Assembly: GCA_002391385.1 (NCBI GenBank)
Contig: DGEY01000052.1
Span: 3,157-10,744, forward strand
From: Firmicutes bacterium UBA3914
GTDB lineage: Bacteria; Bacillota; Limnochordia; Darwinibacteriales; Darwinibacteriaceae
Direction: 5' to 3'
DNA: 7,588 nucleotides
This document shows, piece after piece, positions 5,685 to 7,588 of the stretch. Below the pieces are notes generated by a model. It did not search any database, had not been told where the DNA came from, and worked only from the letters and a program-made list of their open reading frames with translations. How positions within the stretch are numbered: position 1 is the stretch's first letter; each line of letters begins with the position of its first letter. A program made the translations under genes and the position numbers.

Positions 5685-6748
5685 CACTCTTTCCCCAGCA
5701 GCCGGCACAAAAAGAGCGCAGCCGCGGCCACGCCGTGGAAGAAGAGGGGATCGTCCCTGAGGCCCCTTCCCATGGTGGAAAAGTGCAGGTCCGCTGTGAG
5801 AAGCCTTTGGAAGTCCTCTTCTGTATCCTCCCAGCAGATGGTGTGCGGCAGATCCCGCAGCTGCTTTTCCCACTGGTCAAACTCCTGGAAACAGACGGGG
5901 AGCGGAAAAAACACCGGGCCCTGCACCACCCTTTTCAGCACTGTCTGGGTGTGGTGGCTGAGGCCTAGGTGCCTGGGCCGGGGATCGCTTTGACTCAGGC
6001 GCGCCAGGGCCACGGGGGTGCCCCCGAGCTGGAGCGCCGCGTTGAGAAAGATGCCCTGTTCCACCGCTGTTGTGCCCCAGGTTGTGCCTGTACCCACCAC
6101 CCCTGGCCCCATGAGCACCACGGCCAGATCCCCCTTGGCCACATGCTTGGCAGCCAAAAGGGCACTGTAGATGTTCACCGCCTCCAGGTCCCCGCCGAAG
6201 GCATGGCCGAAGGTGATGGTGGCCGCCAGGAGCCCCCGCTCCTTGAGGAGGGCGCAGGCTGTGCTGAAACCCAGGGGCAGGGCGGCGCCATCGCTCATGA
6301 GATAGACCAGGCGCCTGCCTGGGCAGTGCTGAGCCACCAGCCAGACCAGGGGCGCCAGCATACTGTGGAGGCTGCCCACCGCCACAGGCAGGCCTTCCAA
6401 GGAGTCGGCCTGCGCCAAGACCTGGTGGTGGGGACTGGCCTCTTCCTCCACCGCCAGAACCCGCCCCTGCAGCGGCGTGTAGCGCAGCTTGATGATGTGT
6501 CCAGGCCCAGAAGAAAGACTACGTTCCCGCCCTTCCACGGCGAGAACGTAGTGCCAGCCTCCTGTGCCCAGCTCAAGCTGGAGGGCGGTGGTGTTGAGCA
6601 GCACCCGATCCCCCTGCCGGCACTCTCCGGTCAGCTTGGGGAAAGCCAGGGCTTTGGCGGTTTCCGTTCCCACCTGCACCAGAAGCTCCTGCCTGTTGGG
6701 GAAGCTGCTCACCTGCTGCACCACACCCCAGCGGGTAGAACACTCCAT
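5684..6748 (-). CDS. DUF3866 family protein, function unknown
   Basis: The product has 354 residues and matches the uncharacterised DUF3866 family found in Bacillota and Actinobacteria. Visible hallmarks are GDRVLLNTTALQLELGTGG (46-64), GHIIKLRYTPLQ (83-94), HSML (128-131), LMSDGAALPLGFS (150-162), ITFGHAFGGDLEAVNIYSAL (178-197), VLMGPGVVGTGTTWG (211-225) and the C-terminal STMGRGLRDDPLFF (324-337). There is no signal peptide or clear membrane helix, so it is probably cytoplasmic. The glycine-rich stretch at 214-225 could bind a nucleotide or phosphate, but that is a guess. ATG 6748 has GGGAGG eight bases upstream. The gene sits 27 bases after the KorC stop and 13 bases before EndoQ. The tight pairing with EndoQ hints at a DNA or nucleotide-related role, without proof. 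Confidence 0.85.
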   Translation of the reverse strand: MECSTRWGVVQQVSSFPNRQELLVQVGTETAKALAFPKLTGECRQGDRVLLNTTALQLELGTGGWHYVLAVEGRERSLSSGPGHIIKLRYTPLQGRVLAVEEEASPHHQVLAQADSLEGLPVAVGSLHSMLAPLVWLVAQHCPGRRLVYLMSDGAALPLGFSTACALLKERGLLAATITFGHAFGGDLEAVNIYSALLAAKHVAKGDLAVVLMGPGVVGTGTTWGTTAVEQGIFLNAALQLGGTPVALARLSQSDPRPRHLGLSHHTQTVLKRVVQGPVFFPLPVCFQEFDQWEKQLRDLPHTICWEDTEEDFQRLLTADLHFSTMGRGLRDDPLFFHGVAAAALFLCRLLGKE

Positions 6749-6756
6749 ACCTCTAG

Positions 6757-6762
6757 CCTCCC
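6757..6762 (-). promoter_or_regulatory. Ribosome binding site for the DUF3866 gene
   Basis: GGGAGG on the minus strand, eight bases before ATG 6748, within the 27-nt gap after the KorC stop. Confidence 0.6.
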
Positions 6763-6775
6763 TTGGTGGGATTTG

Positions 6776-7306
6776 CTATTGGTATGCCCTCCCCCGCTCA
6801 AAAGCTTGCATATTCAAAGGAATGAGGTGGTGATGGCGTTCCGAGATCACCTCTTTGAGGGCCGCCTCGATGCTTTCTTTCTTCACCAAACCGGTGGCCT
6901 CAATGAAGGCCCCCAGCATCACCATATTGGCCACCCGGGTATTGCCCAGTTCGTCCGCGATTTCATTGGCGGGCACGGCAATGGCCTGCACATCGTCGCG
7001 GCTGGGCTTTTTGTGCACCAGGGATGAATTGTACAGGACGAGGCCGCCGGGCTTAACGGTGGGTTCAAACCGGTCAAAGGAAGGGCCGTTCATGATGATG
7101 GCCACAGAGGGCTTGGTGACCAGGGGCGAACCTACCTCGCCATCGGTTACCACCACGGAACAGTTGCAGGTACCTCCCCGCTGCTCGGGACCGTAGGATG
7201 GGAGCCAGGACACATTCTTATCTTCCAGCATCCCGGCGTAGGTGATCACCTGGCCCAAAACCAGTACTCCCTGGCCGCCGAAACCCGCGATGATGATCTC
7301 AGCCAT
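6776..7306 (-). CDS. korC: 2-oxoacid:ferredoxin oxidoreductase, gamma subunit (KorC-like)
   Basis: This is the gamma subunit of a ferredoxin-dependent 2-oxoacid oxidoreductase, which links oxidation of a 2-oxoacid to acyl-CoA with reduction of ferredoxin in anaerobes. It has 176 residues, a usual length for separate gamma subunits. GFGGQG (8-13) and SYGPEQRGGTCNC (37-49) are the hallmark motifs of the family. ATG 7306 is chosen because GGAGG lies nine bases upstream. The GTG at 7315 directly abuts that site. The start overlaps the beta-subunit stop by eight bases (ATGGCTGA), a sign of translational coupling. The neighbouring beta subunit looks like the 2-oxoglutarate type, but branched-chain 2-oxoacid enzymes are close relatives, so the substrate is not certain. 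The reading frame is intact. Confidence 0.9.
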   Translation of the reverse strand: MAEIIIAGFGGQGVLVLGQVITYAGMLEDKNVSWLPSYGPEQRGGTCNCSVVVTDGEVGSPLVTKPSVAIIMNGPSFDRFEPTVKPGGLVLYNSSLVHKKPSRDDVQAIAVPANEIADELGNTRVANMVMLGAFIEATGLVKKESIEAALKEVISERHHHLIPLNMQAFERGRAYQ

Positions 7307-7550
7307 GCTGTTCACCCTCCTTGGCCGTGACGTCTTTGAAGACGCCCAGGGGATAATAGGGAATCATGTTCTCTTCCAACCACTGCATGGCCTTCACCGG
7401 GGCCATGCCCCAGTTGACCGAACAGGTGGAGAGCACTTCCACCAGGGCAAAACCCTGCTTCTGCTGCTGTACTTCGAAGGCCTTTTTGATGGCCCGGCCC
7501 GCCTGGAGAATGTGGCGGGGGGTGTGGCTGGGAAGAGGAGCCAAATATTC
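7299..7550 (-). CDS. korB: 2-oxoacid:ferredoxin oxidoreductase, beta subunit (KorB-like), C-terminal fragment
   Basis: These are the last 83 residues of the thiamine-diphosphate-binding beta subunit, partner of the gamma subunit next to it. VEVLSTCSVNWGMAPVKAMQ and WLEENMIPYYPLGVFKD are typical of the C-terminus of KorB-type proteins. The ThDP and iron-sulfur motifs would lie upstream and are missing. The frame appears to open with MYKRQ from a GTG at 7565, but those five codons come from the sequencing adapter, so the gene is 5'-truncated at the contig end and has no visible start. The alpha subunit gene and any ferredoxin gene would be expected further right. Confidence 0.88.
   Translation of the reverse strand, partial: EYLAPLPSHTPRHILQAGRAIKKAFEVQQQKQGFALVEVLSTCSVNWGMAPVKAMQWLEENMIPYYPLGVFKDVTAKEGEQHG
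7316..7320 (-). promoter_or_regulatory. Ribosome binding site for the KorC-like gene
   Basis: GGAGG on the minus strand, located inside the end of the KorB frame and nine bases before ATG 7306. It settles the start in favour of 7306 over GTG 7315. Confidence 0.6.
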
Positions 7551-7583
7551 CTGTCTCTTATACACAACTGACGCTGCCGACGA
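7551..7583. other. Illumina Nextera transposon adapter left at the contig end
   Basis: The 33 bases start with ctgtctcttatacaca, the Tn5 mosaic-end sequence, and end with gacgctgccgacga, the Nextera read-1 adapter tail. Only one base differs from the adapter (a instead of t at 7567). The five bases 7584-7588 beyond it cannot be placed. This is library artefact, not genome, and it creates the false MYKRQ start of the KorB fragment. Confidence 0.97.
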
Positions 7584-7588
7584 AAAGG

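Noticed and set aside
4513..5880. 455-residue form of the EndoQ-family protein
   Set aside because: The first 70 residues lie over the DUF3866 gene in another frame and look random. The PHP domain begins right after TTG 5670, which has a ribosome site.
5969..7027. Long plus-strand open frame of 352 codons opposite DUF3866 and KorC
   Set aside because: It lies antisense to two clearly recognised genes, its translation is rich in Gln/His/Gly with no family resemblance, and such mirror frames are common in GC-rich DNA.
7551..7565. Start of the KorB fragment at GTG 7565 (MYKRQ)
   Set aside because: These codons are Nextera adapter sequence, a known source of false MYKRQ starts.

Overview
The window is about 7.6 kb of GC-rich bacterial DNA in which every supported gene lies on the minus strand, so transcription runs from right to left. 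A 2-oxoacid:ferredoxin oxidoreductase, a DUF3866 protein, a bacterial EndoQ-type PHP protein and an NHLP/NHLM-type peptide export locus together suggest an anaerobic member of the Bacillota (a Moorella/Desulfotomaculum/Peptococcaceae-like lineage). That placement is inference, because the window holds no rRNA or other phylogenetic marker.

Right part (about 7550 down to 4513) holds four well-formed genes in close order: the 3' end of a KorB-like beta subunit, a KorC-like gamma subunit (8-nt overlap), a DUF3866 protein (27-nt gap), and an EndoQ-family protein (13-nt gap, TTG start). Each has a clear Shine-Dalgarno sequence except KorB, whose start is missing. The last 38 bases (7551-7588) are not genomic: 33 of them match the Illumina Nextera transposon adapter with one mismatch, so the KorB reading frame is cut by a library artefact.

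At 4439-4512 there is a short AT-rich gap containing a 15-bp inverted repeat and a plausible promoter that would drive the left part. This is the only probable internal promoter.

Left part (4438 down to 1) encodes the export machinery of the NHLP (nitrile-hydratase-leader-peptide) natural-product class: an HlyD-like secretion protein, a C39 peptidase-ABC transporter, and the second large ABC transporter with its N-terminal extension, cut off by the left edge. All three genes have broken reading frames. The HlyD gene has an in-frame TAA 17 codons before its family-like end. The C39 peptidase and its transporter half are separated by a TAG and a frame change. The second ABC gene changes frame after 19 codons. 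Apart from these breaks, every domain and catalytic motif is intact. The four genes to the right have none. The best reading is a recently inactivated or decaying peptide-export operon next to maintained genes, with assembly or sequencing error as the main alternative. No precursor peptide or modifying enzyme gene is visible; these may lie beyond position 1.

No RNA genes, insertion sequences or CRISPR arrays were seen, and no gap between genes exceeds 300 bases.
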